A stretch of 21,155 nt of DNA from JAJYSO01 sp964579505 (lineage in GTDB: Bacteria; Bacteroidota; Bacteroidia; Flavobacteriales; Flavobacteriaceae): positions 1-21,155 of the forward strand of contig CAZOGC010000022.1 of the NCBI GenBank assembly GCA_964579505.1, in the 5' to 3' direction. Position 1 is the stretch's first letter. Each line of letters begins with the position of its first letter. Positions 1-7,177 of the stretch are shown piece after piece. Below the pieces are notes generated by a model. The model was not told the origin of the DNA and made no database searches. It worked only from the letters and a program-made list of their open reading frames with translations. The translations under genes and the position numbers were made by a program.

Positions 1-18
1 AAAATAATACCAAATCAA

Positions 19-1050
19 ATGAAAACAATTTTAGTAACCGGAGGAGCAGGGTTCATAGGCGCCAATTTTGTGCCTTATTTTATAAAAACATATCCGGAAT
101 ATAAACTTATAAATTTAGATTTATTGACCTATGCCGGAAATTTAAACAATCTTAAAGAGGTAGAAGACCATCCTAACTATACCTTTGTTAAAGGCGATAT
201 TGGCAATCGAGAATTGCTAACCGATTTGTTTAAAGAACATGACATACGAGCGGTTATTCATTTTGCAGCAGAATCGCATGTAGATAATTCTATTAAAAAC
301 CCGGGAGTGTTTATAGAAACCAATGTAAAAGGTACTTTCACATTATTAGATGTAGCCTATAAATACTGGATGGAAAAACCTTTTTTGTATAAAGAAGGCT
401 ATGAAAACTGCCGTTTTCACCACATTTCAACCGATGAGGTGTATGGAACCTTGGGTTCCACCGGTTTGTTTACCGAAAAAACACCCTATGCTCCAAACTC
501 TCCCTATTCTGCCAGCAAGGCAAGTTCGGACATGATTGTACGCAGCTACCACCATACCTATGGATTAAATACGGTGATTACCAATTGCTCTAATAATTAT
601 GGCCCTAAACAACACGATGAAAAACTCATCCCTACGGTTATCCGAAAAGCGTTAAAGGGGGAAGAAATTCCGATTTATGGTGATGGAAAAAATATACGCG
701 ATTGGTTATATGTCTTAGACCATTGTAAGGGGATAGCCCTAGTTTATCAAAATGGGCTGCCCGGAGAAACCTATAACATAGGCGGAAGAAATGAGCGGAA
801 TAATAACTATATCGCACAACATATTTGCCAAATTCTTGATGAGCTCAACCCCAAACAAGCGGGAAGCTATAAAGACCAAATCACGTATGTAGAAGACCGT
901 GCCGGTCATGACCGTCGCTATGCCATAGACGCAACAAAGATTGAATCAGAGCTGGGTTGGCAAGCCGATGAGAATTTTGAAACCGGGATAGAAAAAACCG
1001 TAAAATGGTATTTGAAGAAATATAGCCTTGAAAAGCAAAATCGCCAATAG
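19..1050 (+). CDS. rfbB: dTDP-glucose 4,6-dehydratase
   Basis: This cytoplasmic NAD-dependent short-chain dehydrogenase/reductase converts dTDP-glucose to dTDP-4-keto-6-deoxyglucose, the entry step to dTDP-rhamnose and dTDP-amino sugars. The 343-residue length fits the family. The N-terminus carries the Rossmann glycine motif TGGAGFIG (residues 7-14). The RmlB catalytic triplet Thr-Asp-Glu is at 138-140 in STDEVYG, and the Tyr/Lys pair is at Tyr163 and Lys167 in YSASK. Start is ATG at 19. The last codons run into the AGCCAATAGC intergenic repeat, so the TAG stop is itself part of a CCAATAG unit. The usual partners rfbA, rfbC and rfbD are not in the window and may lie upstream. The VioA-like aminotransferase at 4331 is the likely downstream user of the 4-keto sugar. 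Confidence 0.96.
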   Translation: MKTILVTGGAGFIGANFVPYFIKTYPEYKLINLDLLTYAGNLNNLKEVEDHPNYTFVKGDIGNRELLTDLFKEHDIRAVIHFAAESHVDNSIKNPGVFIETNVKGTFTLLDVAYKYWMEKPFLYKEGYENCRFHHISTDEVYGTLGSTGLFTEKTPYAPNSPYSASKASSDMIVRSYHHTYGLNTVITNCSNNYGPKQHDEKLIPTVIRKALKGEEIPIYGDGKNIRDWLYVLDHCKGIALVYQNGLPGETYNIGGRNERNNNYIAQHICQILDELNPKQAGSYKDQITYVEDRAGHDRRYAIDATKIESELGWQADENFETGIEKTVKWYLKKYSLEKQNRQ

Positions 1051-1053
1051 CTT

Positions 1054-1206
1054 CGTTATCATTAGCTATTAGCCCTTTGCCTTTAGCCATTCGCTAAAAT
1101 ATAGCCAGGCGCCAATAGCAAAGGGCCCAAAGCCAACGGCTAATAGCCAACCGCCAAAAGCCAATAGCGTGAGCAACGCGAACCAGGCAGCCAATAGCCA
1201 AAAAAC
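1054..1206 (+). repeat. AGCCAATAGC-type repeat array, left copy flanking the AlbA_2 gene
   Basis: Degenerate AGCCAATAGC/AGCCATTAGC units fill this gap. The part from 1064 to 1186 begins AGCTATTAGCCC and ends in the 18-nt motif GTGAGCAACGCGAACCAG (1169-1186). The same start and the same terminal motif recur after the gene at 2665-2727. The GTG of the terminal motif is in frame with the downstream gene. No RNA gene or promoter is evident here. Confidence 0.85.
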
Positions 1207-1207
1207 A

Positions 1208-2593
1208 ATGAACATTCCGAAATCAGAAAATGAACGCATAGAGTTTAAGAGGTCCTTTCAGGAAAAGACGGTGGAGACCTTGGTGGCTTTTGCTAATGCT
1301 AAGGGAGGAAGAGTATACATTGGTGTTAAGGATGACGGCACGTTTCAAGGTGTTAAACTTGGCAAAGAAACCATACAAAAATGGCTGAATGAGATTAAAC
1401 AAAAAACCGATCCGGCCATTATTCCGGAGATTCATACCCTAAAGCAAGCAGATAAAACAGTTGTTGTTATCGAAGTTCAAGAATATCCGGTAAAGCCAAT
1501 CGCTTTTAAAGGGCGTTATTATAAACGGGTACACAACTCAAATCATCAGTTGACAGCGATGGAAATTGCTGATTTAAAATTACAATCCTTGCAGTTATCT
1601 TGGGACGCTTATCCGAAACCCCGAAAAACGATAAAGGACTTAGACCGCCAAAAAATAGATGCCTTTATTGATAAGGTCAATGCTTCCGGGCGTTTTAGAC
1701 TTGCAGATGATAGGAATCAAAACTTAAAGAAGCTCAAACTGATTGATGACGACAGTAAGATTTCAAATGCAGCCTGGTTGTTGTTTGCACAAGAAGAGAC
1801 CAACTATAATGTGCATATCGGCCGCTTTAAAACCCCGTCTTTTATTGTAGACGATCGAATGTTTAAAGGTACGCTGTTTGAGGTAGTTGAGCAAACACTA
1901 AATTATATTATTAGTCATTTAAAAGTCGCCTTTGAAATTACGGGCGAAACCACTCAGCGGAAAGAAATATTTGAATACCCACTTTCAGCCTTGCGCGAAT
2001 TGGTGTTGAATACTATTGTTCACCGTGATTATATGAGTTCAACAGATGTGCAGATTAAGATATTTGATCAAAAGATAACTTTCTTTAATCCCGGAAAGCT
2101 GTATGGTAATCTACGAATAGAAGATTTGCAAAAAGATGATTATGCAGCACGAACGCGAAACAAACTCATTGCAGAAGCATTTTATTTAACGGGAGCTATT
2201 GAAAAATATGGTAGTGGATTTATCCGTATTCGCGAAGCTATTAAGAAATATCCCAGTATGCAATTGGAAATTAAAGAATATGCAGACGGATTTTTTAGTA
2301 AACTACAGTATAAAATACAAAAACAAACGGCTCAATCTTCTGCGAATGACGGTGTAAATGAGGGAGTAAATGAGGGAGTAAATGAGGGAGTAAATGAGGG
2401 AGTAAATAAATTATTCCTTTTTATTAAAAATAATCAAGGGAAGCGGATTCCTTTCATTGAAAAGCAGTTAAATATTCCGAGAAAAACATTGGAAAGGTGG
2501 TTAAAAGAACTTCGAGAATTAGGGAGAGTCGAATTTAAAGGCGCCCCAAAAACAGGAGGGTATTATATAAAAAATGATAATGGCGAAAAATAA
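1208..2593 (+). CDS. AlbA_2 / HATPase_c_4 family ATP-binding protein with winged-helix C-terminus
   Basis: This RecG-like/Schlafen-AlbA_2 protein belongs to a family generally annotated as putative transcriptional regulators; its precise role is unknown. ATG 1208 (461 aa) is preferred. An in-frame GTG at 1169 would add 13 residues (MSNANQ...) encoded entirely by repeat DNA. In ATG numbering, residues about 6-120 form the AlbA_2 domain (EFKRSF; FANAKGGRVYIGVKDDG). A GHKL-ATPase-like segment follows with the N-box Asn268 in ELVLNTIVHRDY and an FNPGKL motif near 292-298. A linker of five GVN(E/K) units lies at 382-401. Residues about 402-455 look like a winged helix (IPRKTLERWLKELRELGRVE). The gene has no evident role in sugar metabolism and sits between two copies of the same repeat, so it looks like an inserted accessory gene. 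Confidence 0.88.
   Translation: MNIPKSENERIEFKRSFQEKTVETLVAFANAKGGRVYIGVKDDGTFQGVKLGKETIQKWLNEIKQKTDPAIIPEIHTLKQADKTVVVIEVQEYPVKPIAFKGRYYKRVHNSNHQLTAMEIADLKLQSLQLSWDAYPKPRKTIKDLDRQKIDAFIDKVNASGRFRLADDRNQNLKKLKLIDDDSKISNAAWLLFAQEETNYNVHIGRFKTPSFIVDDRMFKGTLFEVVEQTLNYIISHLKVAFEITGETTQRKEIFEYPLSALRELVLNTIVHRDYMSSTDVQIKIFDQKITFFNPGKLYGNLRIEDLQKDDYAARTRNKLIAEAFYLTGAIEKYGSGFIRIREAIKKYPSMQLEIKEYADGFFSKLQYKIQKQTAQSSANDGVNEGVNEGVNEGVNEGVNKLFLFIKNNQGKRIPFIEKQLNIPRKTLERWLKELRELGRVEFKGAPKTGGYYIKNDNGEK
2351..2410 (+). repeat. Five tandem 12-bp units encoding GVN(E/K)
   Basis: The unit GGAGTAAATGAG is repeated five times; the first has GGT for GGA and the last ends AAA for GAG. Each unit encodes Gly-Val-Asn-Glu (Lys in the last) in the linker between the ATPase-like and winged-helix parts. 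Twelve is a multiple of three, so gain or loss of a unit keeps the frame. Similar GVN-rich linkers are common in this protein family. Confidence 0.95.
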
Positions 2594-2649
2594 TATTTTT
2601 GCGGATATAACCCAAAATAAATGACCACGAAGGATGATTTCCGAAATAT

Positions 2650-2730
2650 TAGCCATTAGCTCATAGCTATTAGCCCTTGGCCTTTAGCCAAAGGCCAGTA
2701 GCCAATAGCGTGAGCAAAGCGAACCAGCCA
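2650..2730 (+). repeat. AGCCAATAGC-type repeat array, right copy flanking the AlbA_2 gene
   Basis: This is a shorter copy of the 1054-1206 array in the same orientation. From 2665 it shares AGCTATTAGCCC, then a CCTTTAGCCA segment, and ends in GTGAGCAAAGCGAACCAG (2710-2727), which differs at one base from the left copy. The two copies bracket the AlbA_2 gene as direct repeats. Confidence 0.85.
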
Positions 2731-2739
2731 TTAATAAAC

Positions 2740-2747
2740 TATCTTTG
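2740..2747 (+). promoter_or_regulatory. Candidate Bacteroidota -7 promoter element upstream of the flippase gene
   Basis: TATCTTTG matches the Bacteroidota -7 consensus TAnnTTTG exactly. It lies just after the repeat array and about 95 nt before the flippase start. I do not see a clear TTG -33 element at the usual 17-23 nt spacing, so this rests on one element only. If real, it would start transcription of the polysaccharide genes downstream of the AlbA_2 insertion. Confidence 0.4.
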
Positions 2748-2840
2748 CCCACCAAAATAACAGAACGCTAATTTTTACGTTTCTTAGATTTAAGTAATAA
2801 ATGTAAAATTAGGAATACAAACTTTAAGATATTAACTTAA

Positions 2841-4310
2841 TTGGCCTCATTAAAAGATAAAACAGTATCCGGAATCATCTGGTCTCTATTGCAAAACGTT
2901 GGTGGAAAAGGAATTACCTTTGTCGTGATGATTGTTTTAGCTCGTCTGTTGACTCCCAAAATATTTGGGTTGATAGGGATGTTGATGATTTTTATTCAGG
3001 TGAGCCAGGTATTAGTACAAGCAGGGTTTAACCAAGCCCTCATTCAAAAGAAGGATACCGACGAAGAGGATTTTTCTTCCGTGTTTTGGATTAATCTGGT
3101 GGTAAGCTTGTTGATTTATGGTATCTTATTTTTCTGTGCACCTTTTATTGCAGAATTTTACGACCAACCGGTTTTAACAAAACTCACACGGGTGTTATCC
3201 CTGGTGTTTGTGATTAATGCGTTTTCTTATGTACAAGAGACTAAATTGCAAAAGGAAATGCGGTTTAAAACGCTCACCATTATACATATTCCTTCTACGG
3301 TAATTGGCGGTATAGCCGGTATTACAATGGCCTTAATGGATTTTGGAGTATGGAGTATTGTAGGCGTTCAGTTAATCACTCGCTTCTGTTATGCCGTACA
3401 GATTTGGTTTTATAGTAAATGGCAACCCTTGTGGACTTTCAATGCGCAAAAAGCACGTCAATTATTTTCTTTTGGAAGTAAATTACTGATTTCGGGAGTA
3501 ATAAATACTGTTTTTCAAAATATCTATTTAATTGTAATCGGTAAATTTTTCCCGGTAAGTGCAGTTGGGTATTATCAAAATGCAAATCAATTAGTAAAAA
3601 CCCCAAGCACAACGTTTAGTTCGGCACTTAATAAAGTGACCTTTTCGGCATTTTCAACCATACAGGATGAAAATGAAAAATTGAAAGCAGGTTTTAAAAA
3701 GATAATTCAACAAGTTTTGTTTTGGCTTTGCCCAATTTTTATTATTGCCGGTGTTTTAGCTGAGCCGTTATTTCGATTTGTATTTACTGAGCAATGGTTA
3801 CCGGCTGTACCTTATTTTAGATTGCTTTGTGTAGTCGGCATTATGTTGCCCTTACATCTTTACAATCTTAATATTGTTAATGTAAAAGGACGGAGTGATT
3901 TATTTTTGAAATTAGAGATTGTTAAAAGAATTGTAGTCGTCATAGGCTTAATAATCACCGTACCTATTGGGATATATGCCTTACTTATTTTTCAAGCGGT
4001 GAATTCTGTATTAATGTATTTTGTCAATGCACATTTTTCAGGAAAATTTATAGGTTATCCTATACCAGAGCAGTTGAAAGATATTATGCCCATATTCTTA
4101 TTGAGTATTTTTGTGGGGGGTGGTGTGTACTTTTTAGATACTTTTGTAGCCGCAAATTTATCGGATTTTTTACGATTACTAATTTGTGGATTGGCAGGTG
4201 CTGGCTTATATGCCTTAATAGCCATTAAAATAAAATTGCAGCCTTATATAGAGTTTAAATCAATCGTTCGTACTTTGTTTGCTTCAAAGCGAGCTATGTT
4301 TACTAAGTAA
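2841..4310 (+). CDS. Wzx-like lipopolysaccharide/polysaccharide flippase (MOP superfamily)
   Basis: This multi-pass inner-membrane protein is predicted to flip undecaprenyl-linked repeat units to the periplasmic face. The 489 residues form about 12-14 hydrophobic helices by eye. The N-terminus (LKDKTVSGIIWSLLQNVGGK, then VLARLLTPKIFGLIGM) is characteristic of the WzxC/Polysacc_synt family. Start is TTG at 2841, directly after an in-frame TAA at 2838. The next in-frame Met (residue 30) would remove the conserved first helix, so TTG is the credible start. It is the first clearly polysaccharide-assembly gene after the AlbA_2 insertion, and the aminotransferase gene follows 20 nt later. A role as oligosaccharide flippase is well supported; its substrate cannot be read from sequence. 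Confidence 0.93.
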   Translation: MASLKDKTVSGIIWSLLQNVGGKGITFVVMIVLARLLTPKIFGLIGMLMIFIQVSQVLVQAGFNQALIQKKDTDEEDFSSVFWINLVVSLLIYGILFFCAPFIAEFYDQPVLTKLTRVLSLVFVINAFSYVQETKLQKEMRFKTLTIIHIPSTVIGGIAGITMALMDFGVWSIVGVQLITRFCYAVQIWFYSKWQPLWTFNAQKARQLFSFGSKLLISGVINTVFQNIYLIVIGKFFPVSAVGYYQNANQLVKTPSTTFSSALNKVTFSAFSTIQDENEKLKAGFKKIIQQVLFWLCPIFIIAGVLAEPLFRFVFTEQWLPAVPYFRLLCVVGIMLPLHLYNLNIVNVKGRSDLFLKLEIVKRIVVVIGLIITVPIGIYALLIFQAVNSVLMYFVNAHFSGKFIGYPIPEQLKDIMPIFLLSIFVGGGVYFLDTFVAANLSDFLRLLICGLAGAGLYALIAIKIKLQPYIEFKSIVRTLFASKRAMFTK

Positions 4311-4330
4311 TAAAGACTTATAATTAATAT

Positions 4331-5419
4331 ATGATACCCGTAACTAAATCTTTTCTTCCGCCTCAGGAAGAATATACCGAATACCTCAATAAAATTTGGA
4401 ACAGCCATTGGCTAACCAATATGGGACCACTTTCCAAAGAATTGGAACAGCGATTAGGCAAACACCTTCAACTCGAACACTTGTTGTTTGTTACGAATGG
4501 CACAGTAGCCCTACAAATGGCAATTAAAGCCCTAAATTTAACCGGAGAGATTATCACGACACCGTTCTCTTTTGTAGCGACTACAAGTAGTGTTGTGTGG
4601 GAAGGCTGTACACCGGTGTTTGCCGATATTGATAAAAATACCCTCAATATTGATCCCGCTAAAATTGAAGCGGCAATTACCTCAAAAACCTCAGCTATAT
4701 TAGCTACGCACGTGTATGGGAATCCTTGTGATGTGGAAGCTATTCAAAAAATAGCCGATAAACACCACTTAAAAGTGATTTACGATGGGGCACACGCTTT
4801 TGGCGTTGAGATTAATGGGCAGTCCGTGTATAATTATGGCGATATTTCTATTTGTTCTTTGCACGCCACTAAGCTGTATCATTCCGGAGAAGGTGGTTTG
4901 TTAGTGACACCACACCCTGAAGTTGCCAAAAAACTGGCCTATATGCGAAATTTTGGGTTTGACGGCCCGGAAGCCTTTGCCGAATTGGGCATTAATGGTA
5001 AGAATTCAGAATTTCACGCAGCGATGGGCTTGGCGAATTTAAAGTATATTAAAGAAATTCATCAAAAACGTAAACAGCTAACCGCGTGTTACGAAAAGCA
5101 ATTAAAAGCAGTTCCCGGTTTTCGACCACAATGGCACGCTGAAGCAACCTTGAATTATGCGTACTTGCCCTTTGTTTATGAAACTGAGGATTTGATGAAA
5201 CGTTGTTTAGAGACGCTTAATAAAAACGACATTTTTCCCCGCCGTTATTTTTACCCGTCTTTAGCCAAAGTACTACCTTATGTGGAACCCAAAGAAATGC
5301 CAATAACGGAAGACATTGCCAGCAGAGTACTTTGTTTGCCATTGTATTATGATTTAAAAATAGAGGAAGTGGAATGGATTTGTGAATTAATTTTAAAAGT
5401 ACATAATGAATACAAGTAG
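4331..5419 (+). CDS. vioA: DegT/DnrJ/EryC1/StrS aminotransferase, VioA-like (dTDP-4-amino-4,6-dideoxyhexose transaminase)
   Basis: This fold-type I PLP enzyme is predicted to aminate the 4-keto group of the RfbB product using glutamate. The 362 aa show the N-terminal signature PVTKSFLPP...WLTNMGP, the PLP-ring Asp152 in YDGAHAFG and the Schiff-base Lys181 in SLHATKLYHSGEGG. The N-terminus, with LPP and TNxGP, resembles VioA enzymes that make dTDP-4-amino-4,6-dideoxy-D-glucose (viosamine) as I recall them. Related 4-aminotransferases making the galacto epimer cannot be excluded, so the symbol is tentative. The TAG stop (5417-5419) abuts the first base of the repeat that brackets the GxxExxY gene. 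No dedicated VioB-like N-acetyltransferase follows directly; the next pathway gene is the ATP-grasp ligase at 5961. Confidence 0.9.
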   Translation: MIPVTKSFLPPQEEYTEYLNKIWNSHWLTNMGPLSKELEQRLGKHLQLEHLLFVTNGTVALQMAIKALNLTGEIITTPFSFVATTSSVVWEGCTPVFADIDKNTLNIDPAKIEAAITSKTSAILATHVYGNPCDVEAIQKIADKHHLKVIYDGAHAFGVEINGQSVYNYGDISICSLHATKLYHSGEGGLLVTPHPEVAKKLAYMRNFGFDGPEAFAELGINGKNSEFHAAMGLANLKYIKEIHQKRKQLTACYEKQLKAVPGFRPQWHAEATLNYAYLPFVYETEDLMKRCLETLNKNDIFPRRYFYPSLAKVLPYVEPKEMPITEDIASRVLCLPLYYDLKIEEVEWICELILKVHNEYK

Positions 5420-5491
5420 GTCACAGTGTCGCACTGAGCTCTACATCGTGTAACACTGTGAAAAAACACCGTGAAACTCTGTGACCTAAAA
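5420..5491 (+). repeat. 72-nt repeat, left copy bracketing the GxxExxY gene
   Basis: It starts GTCACAGTGTC and ends CTCTGTGACCTAAAA. The right copy at 5881-5951 is closely similar and in the same orientation. The element is internally palindromic: GTCACAG at the 5' end can pair with CTGTGAC near the 3' end, or with ACACTGTGA in the middle, giving alternative hairpins. It begins on the base after the aminotransferase stop codon. Confidence 0.9.
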
Positions 5492-5502
5492 ACAAAGAAG
5501 CA

Positions 5503-5874
5503 ATGAAACTCAACGACATCACCCACGAAATCCTTGATGCAGCCTATAAAGTACATACTGCACTTGGTCCCGGTCTTTTAGAATCATCCTATCAGGCTTG
5601 CTTGGTTTATGAGTTGAAGAAGAAAGGGTTAGAAGTGGAGGTCGAAAAATCATTGCCCTTAATTTATGAAGAAGTAAAGTTAGAATGTGGCTATAGAATT
5701 GATATTTTAGTAGAAGGAAAAGTGGTTATTGAATTAAAAACTGTAGAACAATTTAGAGACGTTCATATTGCACAAACACTCACTTATCTTAAGCTATCCG
5801 GGTGCAAAGTAGGATTACTTTTAAATTTCTATACCAAAAGCTTAAAAAATGGTGTAAAAAGACTGATATTATAG
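5503..5874 (+). CDS. GxxExxY protein
   Basis: This small 123-residue protein belongs to the GxxExxY family (TIGR04256/PF13366 type), whose function is not established. The naming motif is Gly24-xx-Glu27-xx-Tyr30 in GPGLLESSY. A PD-(D/E)xK-like core follows: Asp67 in YRIDIL and Glu77-x-Lys79 in VIELKT, suggesting a nuclease-like fold. ATG 5503 is supported by the conserved N-terminus (NDITHEILDAAYKVHTALGPG). It interrupts the aminotransferase-to-ligase gene order and has no obvious role in sugar metabolism. Both sides carry copies of the same repeat, so it looks like a discrete inserted unit. Confidence 0.93.
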   Translation: MKLNDITHEILDAAYKVHTALGPGLLESSYQACLVYELKKKGLEVEVEKSLPLIYEEVKLECGYRIDILVEGKVVIELKTVEQFRDVHIAQTLTYLKLSGCKVGLLLNFYTKSLKNGVKRLIL

Positions 5875-5880
5875 AAAAAA

Positions 5881-5951
5881 GTCACAGTGTCTCATAAGGC
5901 ACTACATAGCGTAACACTGTGAAAAACACTGCGCTACTCTGTGACCTAAAA
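5881..5951 (+). repeat. 71-nt repeat, right copy bracketing the GxxExxY gene
   Basis: This is a direct repeat of 5420-5491 with one single-base length difference in the A run and a handful of substitutions, mostly in the first half. Shared blocks include GTCACAGTGTC, GTAACACTGTG and ACTCTGTGACCTAAAA. It ends nine bases before the ATG of the ATP-grasp gene. The distance between copy starts is 461 bp. Confidence 0.9.
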
Positions 5952-5960
5952 TAACATAAA

Positions 5961-7160
5961 ATGAAAAAACTCCTCCTCCTCGGTGGCTTACGGTATTTGA
6001 TTCCCGTTATTGAAGCCGCGCATAAAATGGGGCATTACGTGATTACTTGCGATTATTTGCCCGATAATATAGCGCACAAGTATTCAGACGAATACCACAA
6101 TGTGAGTATTCTGGATAAAGAGGCTGTATTGGAACTGGCAAGAACCTTAAAAATAGATGGGATAATGTCTTTTGCTGTTGATCCGGGTGTGGAAACAGCA
6201 GCTTATGTGGCAGAACAACTCGATTTGCCCAGCCCGGGACCCTATGAATCGGTTAAGATTCTTCAAAATAAAGCCTTGTTTCGTCAATTTTTGGAGAAAC
6301 ATAATTTTAAGGTGCCAAAATCTGCTGGGTATTCAGATGTTGATAAAGCGATTAAGGAGTTTGATGAAGCAGATTTGCCGGTCATTGTTAAACCCGTCGA
6401 TTCGGCAGGAAGTAAAGGTGTATCAAAAGTTGAACGAAAAGAGGAATTGGAAAAAGCGATTCAAGATGCACTTCAATTTTCTGCATCAAAAACCTTTATC
6501 ATCGAAAAATTTTTAGAAAAAAAAGGATTTTCATCGGATACGGATTGTTTTTCGATTGATGGCAAGCTCGTATTCACCTCTTTTGCCAATCAGCGTTTTG
6601 ATGCCAAAGCCCCCAATCCCTATACGCCATCGGCCTACAGTTGGCCTTCTTATATTTCAGAAAAGAATCAAAAAGAACTTACGACCGAGTTGCAACGCTT
6701 GCTGAAGTTATTACAGATGAAATCTTCGGTCTATAATGTCGAAGTACGCGAAACCAAAGACGGCAAAGCTTATTTGATGGAAGTATCTCCGCGTGGTGGC
6801 GGAAATCGCTTATCGGAGATGTTGCGTTTTGCCACCGGAGTTGATTTGATTAAACGAAGCGTGCAAGCTACTTTGGGCGAAGAAGTGGCGCTCATTTCAA
6901 CTTGGCATTATAACGGCCATTGGGCAGAGGTGATTTTATATAGCACCAAAGCCGGCACATTTGAAAAACTGAGCATTGATGACGCAGTAAAATCAGCGGT
7001 GCAGGAAATTGACTTATGGGTGAAAAAGGGAGAGGCTGTACGTGCTTTTAATGGCGCTAATGATGCCATTGGCACTCTGGTGCTGCAATTTGAAACCGCA
7101 GAACGACTGGAACAAGTGCTGGCGGAGTATTCAAAATATTTTGAAGTAATAACCAATTGA
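5961..7160 (+). CDS. ATP-grasp domain ligase
   Basis: This is an ATP-dependent carboxylate-amine/thiol ligase-type enzyme in the cytoplasm. The 399 aa comprise an N-terminal pre-ATP-grasp Rossmann-like region (LLLLGGLRYLIPVIEAA), an ATP-grasp core and a C-terminal extension from about residue 300. Visible ATP/Mg features are Lys144 in VIVKPVDSAGSKGVSKV (141-157, including the flexible loop), Glu182 in FIIEKFLE, Glu261 in YNVEVR and Glu274/Arg278 in LMEVSPRGGGN. Such enzymes join a carboxylate to an amine through an acyl phosphate. Its position after the 4-aminotransferase suggests, as inference only, amide-linked substitution of an amino sugar. The substrate is unknown. It leads a close trio with the next two genes. 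Confidence 0.9.
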   Translation: MKKLLLLGGLRYLIPVIEAAHKMGHYVITCDYLPDNIAHKYSDEYHNVSILDKEAVLELARTLKIDGIMSFAVDPGVETAAYVAEQLDLPSPGPYESVKILQNKALFRQFLEKHNFKVPKSAGYSDVDKAIKEFDEADLPVIVKPVDSAGSKGVSKVERKEELEKAIQDALQFSASKTFIIEKFLEKKGFSSDTDCFSIDGKLVFTSFANQRFDAKAPNPYTPSAYSWPSYISEKNQKELTTELQRLLKLLQMKSSVYNVEVRETKDGKAYLMEVSPRGGGNRLSEMLRFATGVDLIKRSVQATLGEEVALISTWHYNGHWAEVILYSTKAGTFEKLSIDDAVKSAVQEIDLWVKKGEAVRAFNGANDAIGTLVLQFETAERLEQVLAEYSKYFEVITN

Positions 7161-7177
7161 TAACTCAAAAAGAGAAA

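Noticed and set aside
1054..1206. CRISPR array, suggested by regular AGCCAATAGC units
   Set aside because: Units are short, degenerate and tightly packed with no unique spacers of constant length, and no cas genes are present.
1169..1207. GTG start for the AlbA_2 gene
   Set aside because: The 13 added residues are repeat-encoded and ATG 1208 sits just before the conserved AlbA_2 start; the repeat nature is recorded instead as a finding.
6172..6516. A 114-codon plus-strand frame inside the ATP-grasp gene
   Set aside because: It is a frame-shifted shadow of a well-supported enzyme with clear ATP-grasp motifs in the main frame.
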